Part shown: positions 45,265-54,854 of the stretch, piece after piece
Position numbering within the stretch: the stretch's first letter is position 1
Layout of the letters: each line of letters starts with the position of its first letter
From: Bacteroidales bacterium
GTDB lineage: Bacteria > Bacteroidota > Bacteroidia > Bacteroidales > UBA1715
Direction of reading: 5' to 3'
DNA length: 64,000 nucleotides
Assembly (NCBI GenBank): GCA_016714605.1
Contig: JADKDL010000012.1
Coordinates: 1 to 64,000 of the forward strand
Notes under the pieces: generated by a model
Database searches by the model: none
What the model was told of the DNA's origin: nothing
The model's input: only the letters and a program-made list of their open reading frames with translations
Position numbers and translations under genes: made by a program

Positions 45265-45272
45265 TACCTTTG
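45265..45272 (+). promoter_or_regulatory. -7 promoter box of leuB
   Basis: TACCTTTG 34 bases before the leuB ATG. It lies at the end of a 344-base AT-rich gap between divergent genes in which nothing else was seen. Confidence 0.5.
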
Positions 45273-45306
45273 CAACAATTATGTATAAGTAAAATAAACT
45301 TAAAAA

Positions 45307-46374
45307 ATGGAAGCAAAAATTGCAGTATTAGCTGGCGATGGCATAGGACCTGAAGTAATTGCCCAGGCCTTGAAAATTGTAAAAGCAATTGAAAAAAAAT
45401 ATAAACACTCGTTTACATACACAGAAGCCCTGGTGGGTGCAGTAGCAATAGATAAAACAGGAAATCCTTATCCTGAAGCTACACACAAAATTTGTATGGA
45501 ATCTGATGTTGTGTTATTTGGAGCCATAGGCGACCCTAAATACGACAACGACCCCAAAGCAAAAGTAAGACCTGAACAAGGTTTATTAAAAATGAGAAAA
45601 GATTTAGGTTTATATGCTAATATAAGACCGGTATCTCCATTTAAATCTTTGATAAATAAATCGCCTCTTAAAACTGAATTGGTTGATGGAGCTGATTTTG
45701 TATGCATTAGAGAACTTACCGGTGGTATTTATTTTGGTGAAAAAGGAAGATCGGAAGATTTAAATAAAGCTTTTGATACTTGTACATATACTAGAGATGA
45801 AATTCAGAGAGTTACTAAATTGGCCTTTGAAATGGCAGGTAAAAGAAGAAAAAAACTTACTGTAATAGACAAAGCTAACGTATTGGCAACATCAAGATTG
45901 TGGAGAGAAACCGTACAAGATATGGAAAAAGACTATCCGGATATAGAAGTAGATTATATGTTTGTTGATAATGCTGCAATGCAACTTATTCAGTGGCCTA
46001 AGAAATTTGATGTTATGGTTACTGAAAATATGTTTGGAGATATAATAACCGATGAAGCTAGTGTAATTACCGGTTCATTAGGCTTATTACCATCGGCATC
46101 TGTAGGTATTCATACTTCTGTTTTTGAACCAATTCACGGTTCATATCCGCAAGCTGCAGGTAAAAATATTGCAAATCCGGTAGCTACCATACTTTCTGCC
46201 GCCATGCTTTTTGAAACTGGACTAGGTTTGATGGAAGAAGGAAAAATTATTCGCGAAGCTGTAGATAAATCTCTTGAAAAAGGAATTGTAACTATCGACA
46301 TTTCTGGCGAAGGCAATAAATCTTACTCAACCTCTGAAGTTGGAGATTGGATTGCTGAATATATTCAAAAATAA
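45307..46374 (+). CDS. leuB: 3-Isopropylmalate dehydrogenase
   Basis: LeuB oxidises and decarboxylates 3-isopropylmalate in leucine synthesis. The 355-residue protein has AVLAGDGIGPEVI at the start, the RELTGGIYFGEKGR motif of isopropylmalate dehydrogenases, the VDNAAMQLIQWPKKFDV segment and the signature VTENMFGDIITDEASVITGSLG. The rest of the leucine operon is absent, so leuB is separate from leuA, leuC and leuD here. A clear terminator follows, which suggests a single-gene unit. Confidence 0.95.
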   Translation: MEAKIAVLAGDGIGPEVIAQALKIVKAIEKKYKHSFTYTEALVGAVAIDKTGNPYPEATHKICMESDVVLFGAIGDPKYDNDPKAKVRPEQGLLKMRKDLGLYANIRPVSPFKSLINKSPLKTELVDGADFVCIRELTGGIYFGEKGRSEDLNKAFDTCTYTRDEIQRVTKLAFEMAGKRRKKLTVIDKANVLATSRLWRETVQDMEKDYPDIEVDYMFVDNAAMQLIQWPKKFDVMVTENMFGDIITDEASVITGSLGLLPSASVGIHTSVFEPIHGSYPQAAGKNIANPVATILSAAMLFETGLGLMEEGKIIREAVDKSLEKGIVTIDISGEGNKSYSTSEVGDWIAEYIQK

Positions 46375-46399
46375 GATTCTAAATATAATCATTAAAAAG

Positions 46400-46438
46400 A
46401 AAAGAGCTACTCAATTTATTTTGAATAGCTCTTTTTGT
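46400..46438 (+). terminator. Rho-independent terminator after leuB
   Basis: A 10-bp stem (46400-46409 with 46426-46435), extended by an inner TCAA/TTGA pairing, is followed by TGTTTT. It lies 25 bases after the leuB stop. Confidence 0.8.
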
Positions 46439-46576
46439 TTTACCAACTAGTCATAGCTATAAATCAATAAATAAAGGTTTTAATATGCTAATTATGAAAT
46501 TATTACCTTCTAAAACAAATATACTCTACCCTGATATAACTAATTGATAATTCTAAATTATGGGTGTTTAAAGAAA

Positions 46577-47254
46577 TTATTTTATTGCTGATACTATTTG
46601 CGAACTTTCCAACTCGCCATTGCTATTATATGTTTCAGATTTTATACAACCTAAATTCTCACTATACCACTCTATCGATTTCATTACTATTTTCATACCC
46701 ATATTTTCGCTTGTAGATTTAGAGGAAATTTTGTAACATTTAAATTCCCCTACAGGTGTTACAACAGTTTCTTGAGCTTCAACTTTTCTATCGGTTATTA
46801 CATTGTTTATTGATAAACTGATTGGACCAGATAAGACAATTTTAAGCGAAGCATCTTTTAAAGTTTCACCTACTGAAAGTTTTGATGGAAACGATAAGTT
46901 ATCAGTCTCTATGCTTATTTCTCCCATTGCAGAAAAGTCTGTAGAGCCCATAAATTTCGACATATCAATAAAATAATTATCGCCTTCACACCACGAGCTG
47001 TAGTTAAAAGTTCCATTATCTTTACCTTTACTGTCTTGTAAACGAGTTTCAAAATGATATTCAACTTTTGTACTTGTAGTTGCAATTTCTTTAAGCGTTA
47101 GAATTGAAATAGACTCTAACTTGTTTTTATTATTAAAATGCTGGTATGTAATCTGTTTCCCCTTTTCTTTGAGAAAAAAACCACCACAATTTTGAGCAGA
47201 TACATTTGATACAAAAATACCAAGAACTACAATAAAAATTAATCTAATCTTCAT
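46577..47254 (-). CDS. Exported protein, DUF3108/TapB-like
   Basis: A 225-residue exported protein of unknown function. The signal peptide (IRLIFIVVLGIFVSNVSA) is followed by NCGGFFLKEKGKQITYQHF. The mature part is a single beta-rich fold with TPVGEFKCYKISSKS and IEWYSENLGCIKSETYNSNGEL, a pattern seen in DUF3108/TapB-like periplasmic proteins of Bacteroidota. Three Cys residues are spread through it. It is convergent with leuB. Confidence 0.7.
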   Translation of the reverse strand: MKIRLIFIVVLGIFVSNVSAQNCGGFFLKEKGKQITYQHFNNKNKLESISILTLKEIATTSTKVEYHFETRLQDSKGKDNGTFNYSSWCEGDNYFIDMSKFMGSTDFSAMGEISIETDNLSFPSKLSVGETLKDASLKIVLSGPISLSINNVITDRKVEAQETVVTPVGEFKCYKISSKSTSENMGMKIVMKSIEWYSENLGCIKSETYNSNGELESSQIVSAIK

Positions 47255-47507
47255 AATAAAAATATTTTTAAATTTATAAATTGATGAAAGGTGAATTTAA
47301 AGAAAAAATAAAATAACAGTTTTTAAATTTTAAGTAATTTAATACTTGATAAATATATAAAATTCAGTAATATTTTTCACATGGATGTTTCATAATTACT
47401 TAAAAAAATGTACCTTCGGAGTGTTATTCGTTAGGATACAAATGCTACAATATAAGCTTTAAAGAAAAGAGCAAATAAACAAATACTAACCAAAAAAAAC
47501 ACTTGTC

Positions 47508-48296
47508 ATGTTAAAAAAAATAATAGTTACTTTATCAGTTTTAATATGCTTTTCAGTAATTCAAGCACAAAATGTTGCAATTCTAATTTCACTAAAAGGA
47601 GAAGGTTCTCTTAAAAAAGGAAATAGCAAAGAAGAGATACTTGCTGTTTCAAGAACTCTGCAAGATGGAGATTTGCTTAAATTATCGAACGGAAAAGCAG
47701 TAATTATGTACTTCAACGGACAAGAGGTTGAACTTATTGCAGGAGAATCATATACAGTAAAATCAGAATCAGGAAACGCATTTACAGGAGCTCTTTATGC
47801 TATGACAGAAATTGGCTCTGGAGCCTTACTTTCACAATCTGGTTCAATGCATAGTATAAGAGGATTAAAACACGTTTATCCTTCAAAATCAAAATACAAA
47901 ATTGGTGAATCGGCATCTTTTATTGTTTCTCAAAAATTCAGCGAAGATTCATTATCAATTGAATTTGCCGACAGCAAAACACTAAAGAAAATGTGGGTTT
48001 TTCCTTTAAAAGACTCAGTTTTTAGTCTTGATAGTGTTTCTTTTGAAATTGGCAAAACATACCACTGGACAGTTAAAGGGCTTACTTCAAATATGCCTGA
48101 ATTAGGAACGGTAGTAATTGATGAAAATCAACCAATAATTGCTGAACCACAAAACAAACTTGACTATTTGAACGCCATAACCCTTTGCTACAGAGAATTA
48201 TATGTTTTTAAAGCTCTTGAATATTGCAATGAGGCAAAACAAAAATTTCCTGAAATAACTATTTTTAATGTTATTTATGCAAATATGCTTGAGTAA
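47508..48296 (+). CDS. Exported protein with FecR-like domain
   Basis: A 262-residue exported protein. After a signal peptide (TLSVLICFSVIQA) the mature N-terminus has GEGSLKKGNSKEEILAVSRTLQDGDLLKLSNGKAVIMYFNG-type strands, similar to the FecR/PecR-like domain that carries a sugar- or peptidoglycan-linked signal in some bacteria. The second half, rich in beta strands, may be an Ig-like domain; the last 40 residues form a TPR-like helix pair. No sigma factor or TonB receptor gene adjoins it, so a regulatory FecR role is doubtful. Confidence 0.7.
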   Translation: MLKKIIVTLSVLICFSVIQAQNVAILISLKGEGSLKKGNSKEEILAVSRTLQDGDLLKLSNGKAVIMYFNGQEVELIAGESYTVKSESGNAFTGALYAMTEIGSGALLSQSGSMHSIRGLKHVYPSKSKYKIGESASFIVSQKFSEDSLSIEFADSKTLKKMWVFPLKDSVFSLDSVSFEIGKTYHWTVKGLTSNMPELGTVVIDENQPIIAEPQNKLDYLNAITLCYRELYVFKALEYCNEAKQKFPEITIFNVIYANMLE

Positions 48297-48386
48297 GAAG
48301 ATTTTAACCTAATCTTCTTAAATGAATATACGCAAATCATTTTATAAATTTAATTGTACGTTTCACGTATTTAAAGTATTAGTTCA

Positions 48387-49718
48387 ATGGAAGTAGATAT
48401 ACTGATAAAGAATGCCTATATAGTTACAATGAACTCAGAGAGTAGTATATACGAATTTGGAACATTAGCAATTTTGGGTAATACAATAGTTGCGATTGGG
48501 AAAAGTGAAGATATAGAATATTTTACATCGTCCAACGAAATTGATGCAATGGGAAGTTTGGTTATGCCCGGTCTTATAAATGCTCATACACATGCTGCAA
48601 TGAGTATCTACAAAGGTATGGCCGATGATTTAAACCTTCATGAATGGCTACATAAATATATATTCCCTGCCGAAGCAAAATTTTGCAATGCAGATACCGT
48701 TTCTACCGGATCGCAGCTCGCAATTATGGAAATGATCCGCTTTGGAACTACTTGCTTTGCAGATATGTATTACTTTCAGGAAAAAACAGCAGAGATATGT
48801 TTCTTGCTGGGAATGAGAGCTGTACTGGGTCAAGCTATTCTTGATTTTCCTGCTCCTGATTTTAAGAGTTCCAATGATGCATTGCTTCACACTGAAATGC
48901 TCATGCAGAAATATAATAATTCTCAATTAGTAACCATAGTTCCCGGACCTCATAGTCCATATACTTGTAATAAAGAAACACTTATACAATCACGGCAACT
49001 GGCAAATAAATATAACGTTCCCCTTCATATTCATATCTCTGAAACAATGTTGGAGTACGAAGAGTCTATCAAGAATAACGAAAAAACTCCCATTGAATAT
49101 TGCGATGATCTAGATTTATTTAATGGAAAAACTATTGCAGCACATTGTGTATATATTAATGATAACGACCGATCAATTCTTAAGAATAAAAAAGTAGGTG
49201 TAGTTAACAACGCAATAAGCAACATGAAACTATGTAGCGGTGTAGCTCCTGTATATTTTATGAAAGAAGCAGGAGTAACTGTAGGCATAGGTACCGATGG
49301 TGTAGTATCAAACAACACGCTTGATATTTTTGAAGAGATGAAAACAGTTGCAATGGTTCATAAACTAAATACCAACGACCCCACTGCTCTTAATGCCAAA
49401 ACGGTTGTAGAGATGGCAACGATTGAAAATGCAAAAATTCTCGGATTGGATTCTCAAATAGGATCGCTCGAAGTTGGCAAAAAAGCTGATTTAATACTAA
49501 TTAACCTTAATCAACCTCACCTAATTCCTCTTTATAATATTTATTCACATATTGTTTATGCTATAAAAGGTGGTGATGTTGATACTGTAATAATTAATGG
49601 TGAGATAGTAATGCTCAATAAAACAGTTCAATATTCTGAGGCACTTGATGTTGCTATTGATGCACAACTTATTGCAAATGAGGTGAAAGAATATATGGAA
49701 ACAGTAAATGCATCATAA
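48387..49718 (+). CDS. Amidohydrolase, MTA/SAH or aminodeoxyfutalosine deaminase-like
   Basis: A 443-residue metal-dependent deaminase of the amidohydrolase superfamily (TIM barrel). The metal ligands are His67 and His69 in NAHTHAAMS, the HIHISE motif, HCVYI and the Asp in GTDGVVSNN. The enzyme resembles 5-methylthioadenosine/S-adenosylhomocysteine deaminases. The same group includes aminodeoxyfutalosine deaminase of the futalosine pathway. Since a futalosine hydrolase gene lies in this window, that activity is a real possibility. It is followed by a GT2 gene with a 14-base gap, likely one transcript. Confidence 0.88.
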   Translation: MEVDILIKNAYIVTMNSESSIYEFGTLAILGNTIVAIGKSEDIEYFTSSNEIDAMGSLVMPGLINAHTHAAMSIYKGMADDLNLHEWLHKYIFPAEAKFCNADTVSTGSQLAIMEMIRFGTTCFADMYYFQEKTAEICFLLGMRAVLGQAILDFPAPDFKSSNDALLHTEMLMQKYNNSQLVTIVPGPHSPYTCNKETLIQSRQLANKYNVPLHIHISETMLEYEESIKNNEKTPIEYCDDLDLFNGKTIAAHCVYINDNDRSILKNKKVGVVNNAISNMKLCSGVAPVYFMKEAGVTVGIGTDGVVSNNTLDIFEEMKTVAMVHKLNTNDPTALNAKTVVEMATIENAKILGLDSQIGSLEVGKKADLILINLNQPHLIPLYNIYSHIVYAIKGGDVDTVIINGEIVMLNKTVQYSEALDVAIDAQLIANEVKEYMETVNAS

Positions 49719-49732
49719 AAACAGCTATTTAA

Positions 49733-50635
49733 ATGCTCTCCATTCTAATTCCGGTTTACAATACTTCAGTTATTACTTTAGTAAACCAACTGCATAAACA
49801 AGCATTGAGAGATTGCACTTGTTTCGAAATTATTGTTATTGACGACTGTTCAACGTTTCATGAAGTAAAAATAGCGAATGAGCAATTGAATCATTTGCCT
49901 TTCATTAAATACATTCAACTAAATCGTAACTTAGGTCGTTCTGCTATTCGCAATATGCTCATAAAAGAAGCTAAATACGAATACTTACTTCTTATGGACT
50001 GCGATGCTTTGGTTCCACAAGAAGATTTTATAAAAAACTATGTAAAAGAATGTAATGGAACTATTGTAGTTTGCGGAGGTACAGCTTATCAGAAAGAAAA
50101 ACCACCTTCTGAAAACATTCTCAGGTGGCACTACGGCGTTCATAGGGAAGTTAAAACTGCTGATGAAAGAAATATTTTACCCAACCATGCTTTTTCAACT
50201 TTTAACTTTTTAATTTCAAGAGATATACCAAATACCATAGTATTCGACGAAACTCTCGTTCAATATGGGCATGAAGATACTATGTTTGGGTATATGCTGC
50301 TAAAACACGGATATACAGTAAAACACATTAACAATCCTTTGTTGCATTGTGGATTAGATAAAAACGAAGACTTTATTTTTAAAACTAAATTAGGAGTGCA
50401 AAATCTGCATTATTTGGCTCATCAAGACAGATATAAAACAGTAGATTTTAGTCAATTCAAAATAATGAAGGTCTTCAAAATTATAAAATTACTACTACTT
50501 AAAACTTTAATTGCAATTTTATATCATCTTACAATAAACAAGATAGAAAAACAACTTTGTAGCGAGAAACCAAATTTGTATTTATTTGATTTTATGAAGA
50601 TTGGCTACCTCTGCACATTGAAAAATATTGGTTAA
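49733..50635 (+). CDS. GT2 family glycosyltransferase
   Basis: A 300-residue GT-A glycosyltransferase. It starts MLSILIPVYNTSVITLVNQL and has IIVIDDCSTFHE (donor site), NLGRSAIRNML, LLMDCDALVP (metal-binding DxD-like) and the late YGHEDTMFGYMLLKHG with the acidic base. A C-terminal hydrophobic segment (about residues 245-262) may tether it to the membrane. It lies 14 bases after the amidohydrolase gene, but no shared pathway is evident. Confidence 0.9.
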   Translation: MLSILIPVYNTSVITLVNQLHKQALRDCTCFEIIVIDDCSTFHEVKIANEQLNHLPFIKYIQLNRNLGRSAIRNMLIKEAKYEYLLLMDCDALVPQEDFIKNYVKECNGTIVVCGGTAYQKEKPPSENILRWHYGVHREVKTADERNILPNHAFSTFNFLISRDIPNTIVFDETLVQYGHEDTMFGYMLLKHGYTVKHINNPLLHCGLDKNEDFIFKTKLGVQNLHYLAHQDRYKTVDFSQFKIMKVFKIIKLLLLKTLIAILYHLTINKIEKQLCSEKPNLYLFDFMKIGYLCTLKNIG

Positions 50636-50814
50636 AATCATAGATTTTATTTCTCGAATTTACATTTACTAATCATATAAAACCAAGAAAATTGATTGCG
50701 TAAAACTATGTCTATACTTAGTTGAGAACTTTCGTTTTTTGATAAGAAAATAATACGATAATTAAATTTCTACAAAAGCTATAACTACATTTGTTAATAT
50801 AAATTATACCGTAT

Positions 50815-51735
50815 ATGATTTCACAAATAACTTGCTCAAATATACTAGACACAATAGGCAACACACCTCTTGTACGCATAAATAAAATGCTTGACAAGAA
50901 AGATGTAAATATTTATGCAAAACTAGAAGGATTTAATCCAACAGGCAGCATAAAAGATAGAATTGCCAAGCAAATGATTGAAGATGCTGAACGAGAAGGA
51001 AGGTTAACCCCTGATAAAATAATACTTGAACCAACATCTGGCAATACCGGCATAGGATTGGCCATTATAGGCATCGTTAAGGGCTATAAAGTACAAATAG
51101 TAATGAGTAAAGCTGTTTCTATAGAACGCAGAAAAATAATAAAATCATATGGTGCCGATATCATCCTTACTCCGGCAACTGAAGGTACTGATGGAGCGAT
51201 AAGAAAAGCACAAGAACTGCTAAATGCACATCCGGAAAAATACTTTATGCCAAATCAATTTAGTAATCATAATAACTACCTCGCGCACTATATAGGTACA
51301 GCTTGCGAAATCTGGACGCAAACAGAGGGTAAAATAGACTATTTGGTTTGCTCACTAGGTACATCTGGCACAATAATGGGACTTGGTAAATACTTAAAAG
51401 AAATGAAACCTGATATCAAAATAGTTTGTGCACATCCAGAAAAGGGGCACTATATTCAGGGCTTAAAAAATATGGAAGAAGCAATAGTTCCCGCTATTTA
51501 CGATCCGGCTAAAATTGATGAACATATAATGATAGATAGCAAAGTAGCTATTATACTTGCCAGAGAAATTATAAAGAAGGAAGGTATATTTGCCGGTATG
51601 AGTAGCGGAGCTGCAATGTATGCGGCTTTGGAAGTAGCAAAAAAAATAGATAAAGGTAATATTGTTGTAGTTTTCCCCGATAGAGCTGAAAAGTATCTGA
51701 GCACAAGTATGTTTGAAGATATACAATGTGAATAA
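50815..51735 (+). CDS. cysK: Cysteine synthase A
   Basis: CysK makes cysteine from O-acetylserine and sulfide. The 306-residue PLP enzyme has the Lys47 site in PTGSIKDRIAKQMI, the TSGNTGIGLAIIG loop that binds PLP phosphate and the CSLGTSGTIMGLGKYLKE segment. Near the C-terminus SSGAAMYAALEVAKK follows. The closing segment DRAEKYLSTSMFE is typical. The gene is alone, with no cysE beside it. The bidirectional hairpin before gldJ may serve as its terminator. Confidence 0.95.
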   Translation: MISQITCSNILDTIGNTPLVRINKMLDKKDVNIYAKLEGFNPTGSIKDRIAKQMIEDAEREGRLTPDKIILEPTSGNTGIGLAIIGIVKGYKVQIVMSKAVSIERRKIIKSYGADIILTPATEGTDGAIRKAQELLNAHPEKYFMPNQFSNHNNYLAHYIGTACEIWTQTEGKIDYLVCSLGTSGTIMGLGKYLKEMKPDIKIVCAHPEKGHYIQGLKNMEEAIVPAIYDPAKIDEHIMIDSKVAIILAREIIKKEGIFAGMSSGAAMYAALEVAKKIDKGNIVVVFPDRAEKYLSTSMFEDIQCE

Positions 51736-51904
51736 AAAACACTTTAAAAATGATCTGTTAATCAGAGGAGGAATGACTAAATCTCACCCTTACAAGATTG
51801 TGAAAATAAACAAGATTCGGCACAAATACTAAATCTACTTATCCAAAATTACTATCCTCTTTATTAGAGTAATTTTTAGTCAATAAACTAAGCTATTTCC
51901 ACAA

Positions 51905-51942
51905 AAAAAGAGTGGACTTCAATTTTGAAATCCACTCTTTTT
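51905..51942. terminator. Bidirectional terminator between cysK and gldJ
   Basis: A 12-bp perfect stem (51905-51916 with 51931-51942) with flanking A and T runs on both strands. It lies 25 bases beyond the gldJ stop and 170 bases beyond cysK, and can serve both convergent genes. Confidence 0.85.
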
Positions 51943-51966
51943 ATATTTTATTATGTTCTGTAGTTT

Positions 51967-53452
51967 TTAAAATCCTTCCGGACTACCTACACGTGTCATT
52001 GCACATCTGAAACCAAGATCATCTTGAGCACCATCTTCCTGAAGATATCTTCTAGAACCAGGAGCTAACCAATATGCTCTATCTTTCCACGAACCACCTT
52101 TATAAACTCTTGCATGGTCATTTGTTAATGAAAGCATACCATTTGAATCTTTCCCTTTTCCTTCGTTATACATTCTATTAGAACCTTCACCTTTATCAGC
52201 ATCGTCATCTTTATATTCTATACTAGATTCAAAATCACCATCCAAATAATTTACGTTATTTGCTTTTTTGTAATTTCTTCTGCCAAAAGCTTCTTCTTCA
52301 GTTACATCTCTGTATTTTATTCTACCTAAAGAATCTTTTTCTGCAACATTACCTTCTTCATCGGTTACTACAGTTTGGAAAATATTACCTCTGAATGGTC
52401 TGAACTCATCAAAATCATCATAAGTCATAGCTCTGAATACATCAAGTACCCATTCGCTTACATTTCCTGCCATACAGTAAAGACCATAATCATTAGGCCA
52501 ATAAGAAAGAACAGGAGCAGTAATATCAGCATTATCATTTAATGCACCTGAAACACCCATCATATCACCTGCACCTCTTACAAAGTTTGCCATCATTTTA
52601 CCTCTATCGTTTCCGTATGGATTTCTTGTATGATGTCCATTCCAAGGATAGATTCTTCTTTCATATACTCCTTTCATCTACTGAGTTTCCAATTAGAGAC
52701 ATTGCAGCATATTCCCATTCAGCTTCTGTTGGAAGTCTGTATTTAGGCAATAATATACCATCTTCTAATCTTACTTTTCTAGTATCTTTGTTAGGATCTA
52801 AATCTTCTAAATCTTGACGTACATCACCTTCATACTGCTTAGCCAAATAAGCCTCAGAGTTAAAGTTATCTTCACCTGTTTGGTTCGGATTCGGATTTAA
52901 AATACCTTCTCTAACAAGTATCATTTCGTTCACACGGTCTGTTCTCCAGGCACAATAGTCATTCGCTTGCAACCAATTTACTCCTACAACAGGATAGTTT
53001 TGGTATGCAGGATGTCTAAAATAATACTCAACATACGGTTCGTTGTAACCTAATCTGCTTCTCCAAACAAGAGTGTCTGGTAACGCTTTTCTGTACACTT
53101 CCGGATAATCAATAAAAACTCTACCTATCCAGTATAGATACTCTCTGTAATCTACATTTCTAACCTCTGTTTCATCCATATAGAATGAAGAAACGGTTAC
53201 TTTTCTTGGAATTGCGTTCCAATCATACAATACATCTTCTTGAACTTTACCCATGGAGAAAGAACCACCTTCAACCAACACCAATCCCGGTCCGGTCTCT
53301 TGTTCATAATAATCACCATAGTACTCAAAACCGCCGTTGTCGGGATTATTATACTCCCAACCCGTAGTAGAAGAAACTTCTTCAGAACAAGAAGTCATCA
53401 GATACAATCCTAATAGGAAATAAGGAATCATCAGTAAATTTCGAATTTTCAT
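51967..53452 (-). CDS. gldJ: Gliding/T9SS lipoprotein GldJ (frameshifted)
   Basis: GldJ is an outer-membrane lipoprotein needed for gliding and T9SS function. The first part has lipobox LMTSC (Cys22), then QETGPGLVLVEGGSFSMG and SSFYMDETEVRNVDYREYLYW, the classic start of GldJ's formylglycine-enzyme-like domain, and HPAYQNYPVVGVNW. It breaks after NSVDERSI. The second part starts VYERRIYPWNGHHTRNP and ends KGGSWKDRAYWLAPGSRRYLQED..GFRCA. Removing one A from GAAAGG near 52670 restores the frame. The corrected length is about 495 residues. It shares the strand with the porP gene 40 bases upstream and lies beside porU and porV, as in flavobacteria. Confidence 0.93.
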
Positions 53453-53492
53453 ATTCCGTTTAATATTTGGTTATTTATTTACACGATTCAAA

Positions 53493-54458
53493 CTAAAATC
53501 CAGGTGCCTTTATTGCCTCATAACGTTTCTTTCTCTCTTTACAATTTAATTGATAAGAGAGTGAAATTTCATGTATGTCAAACCGCTTTCCTGATAAATT
53601 TGCTATACTAACATCACAACTGTATGCAAATTTAAACTTTTTTTGGAAAAAACCAACTAAAATTACAAAACTTTCAAATTCCCCTGAAAAATTTTGTTTC
53701 AACCATAAACCTCCTAGCACTAGCTTCTTATTAAAATAAATTCCATACTGCATAACTCCCGAAACAGCATTAAATTCAGTAAAAATATTGGGTTGCAGAT
53801 AAAACAATCCATCCAAATCGTTCGTCGCATTTAATGCAATTGTATATCCGCTTTGTATTAAATAATTTCTATAACGCAGTATTGCTGTATTGTCTGTTTC
53901 AACTTTTGGTTCAATAATGTTCTTTATATGTATTCCACCAAAAAAAGTTTTAGTATAAAATAAAACGCTTGCACTTGCACTTATATTGTGCTGATTTACA
54001 TTAGGAAAATGCTGTAAACTCTTATTTACAAATCCATAATATGAATCAATCATATCGGGTGTTGAAATATTATCGGTATTTAGACTAAAATTTAAATACT
54101 GTATTCCTGCCGCTAATTTTAAAATCGATTTTCGGGTGAGTTTAAAACCTTTTGCTATATTCAATCCTAAATCTTGATTATGAAAAACAGTTCCTTGAAG
54201 GTCACTTTGATAATAAAAACTTATATCGCTTTTCAAAAAACGTAGATGCTGATCATAAGACACATAGATGTTTTCATATAATCTGTTACAAGAAACATAT
54301 TTGCTGCGAAAACTTAAATACACCCTTGGGCAGTCTTTACTACCACTAAATGCCGAATTTGTATAAATCTGATTAAGAACAGATTGACTATATCCAGCAG
54401 ATTGAGAATACGCTTTAACCGAAAATAAAATAAAAATAAGGATTAGATATCTATACAT
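53493..54458 (-). CDS. porP: PorP/SprF family T9SS outer-membrane protein
   Basis: A 321-residue outer-membrane barrel. The signal peptide (YLILIFILFSVKAYSQ) is followed by QSVLNQIYTNSAFSGSKDCPRVYLSFRSKY, the PorP/SprF opening. The C-terminus has HEISLSYQLNCKERKKRYEAIKAPGF, typical of the PorP that works with the PorK-N ring rather than of adhesin-linked SprF copies. It lies directly upstream of gldJ and divergent from porU. A TACTTTTG box is found 18 bases before the ATG. Confidence 0.9.
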   Translation of the reverse strand: MYRYLILIFILFSVKAYSQSAGYSQSVLNQIYTNSAFSGSKDCPRVYLSFRSKYVSCNRLYENIYVSYDQHLRFLKSDISFYYQSDLQGTVFHNQDLGLNIAKGFKLTRKSILKLAAGIQYLNFSLNTDNISTPDMIDSYYGFVNKSLQHFPNVNQHNISASASVLFYTKTFFGGIHIKNIIEPKVETDNTAILRYRNYLIQSGYTIALNATNDLDGLFYLQPNIFTEFNAVSGVMQYGIYFNKKLVLGGLWLKQNFSGEFESFVILVGFFQKKFKFAYSCDVSIANLSGKRFDIHEISLSYQLNCKERKKRYEAIKAPGF

Positions 54459-54475
54459 TCCATCAAAAAATCATA

Positions 54476-54483
54476 CAAAAGTA
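54476..54483 (-). promoter_or_regulatory. -7 promoter box of porP-gldJ
   Basis: TACTTTTG on the minus strand, ending 17 bases before the porP ATG. The rest of the 396-base gap to porU is AT-rich, with no other clear element. Confidence 0.45.
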
Positions 54484-54854
54484 ACAATAATATTTCTTTA
54501 TGAACGAATTTATATGTCTAGATATTTTCCATTTTATAAGCTATAAATCATTTTAATATTGTTGAATAGCTTTTATTTGTTGAATTTAGGGTTCAATATC
54601 CTAACTAATTTACAGAAATTCTTACTCTATTGGAATATAATAAAAACAGAAATAAACTCTTTGAAAGATTATACTTTTATAAAAATCGAATAATTTTGTG
54701 TTGTGAAAATTATAGTTTTTTATTTTTCTCACGTCTTATGTAAAATAAAAACCTCTTTGATTCGTTCTTGCTTATAAGCCCAAATGCTTATAGAAAAACA
54801 ATTTTTATAGAGTTTATTATTTACTTTGTATTAAATTCATAAATAATAATATTA

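Noticed and set aside
45307..46374. Tartrate or homoisocitrate dehydrogenase instead of LeuB.
   Set aside because: The RELTGGIYFGEKGR and signature motifs fit 3-isopropylmalate dehydrogenase, and nothing in the neighbourhood suggests another substrate.
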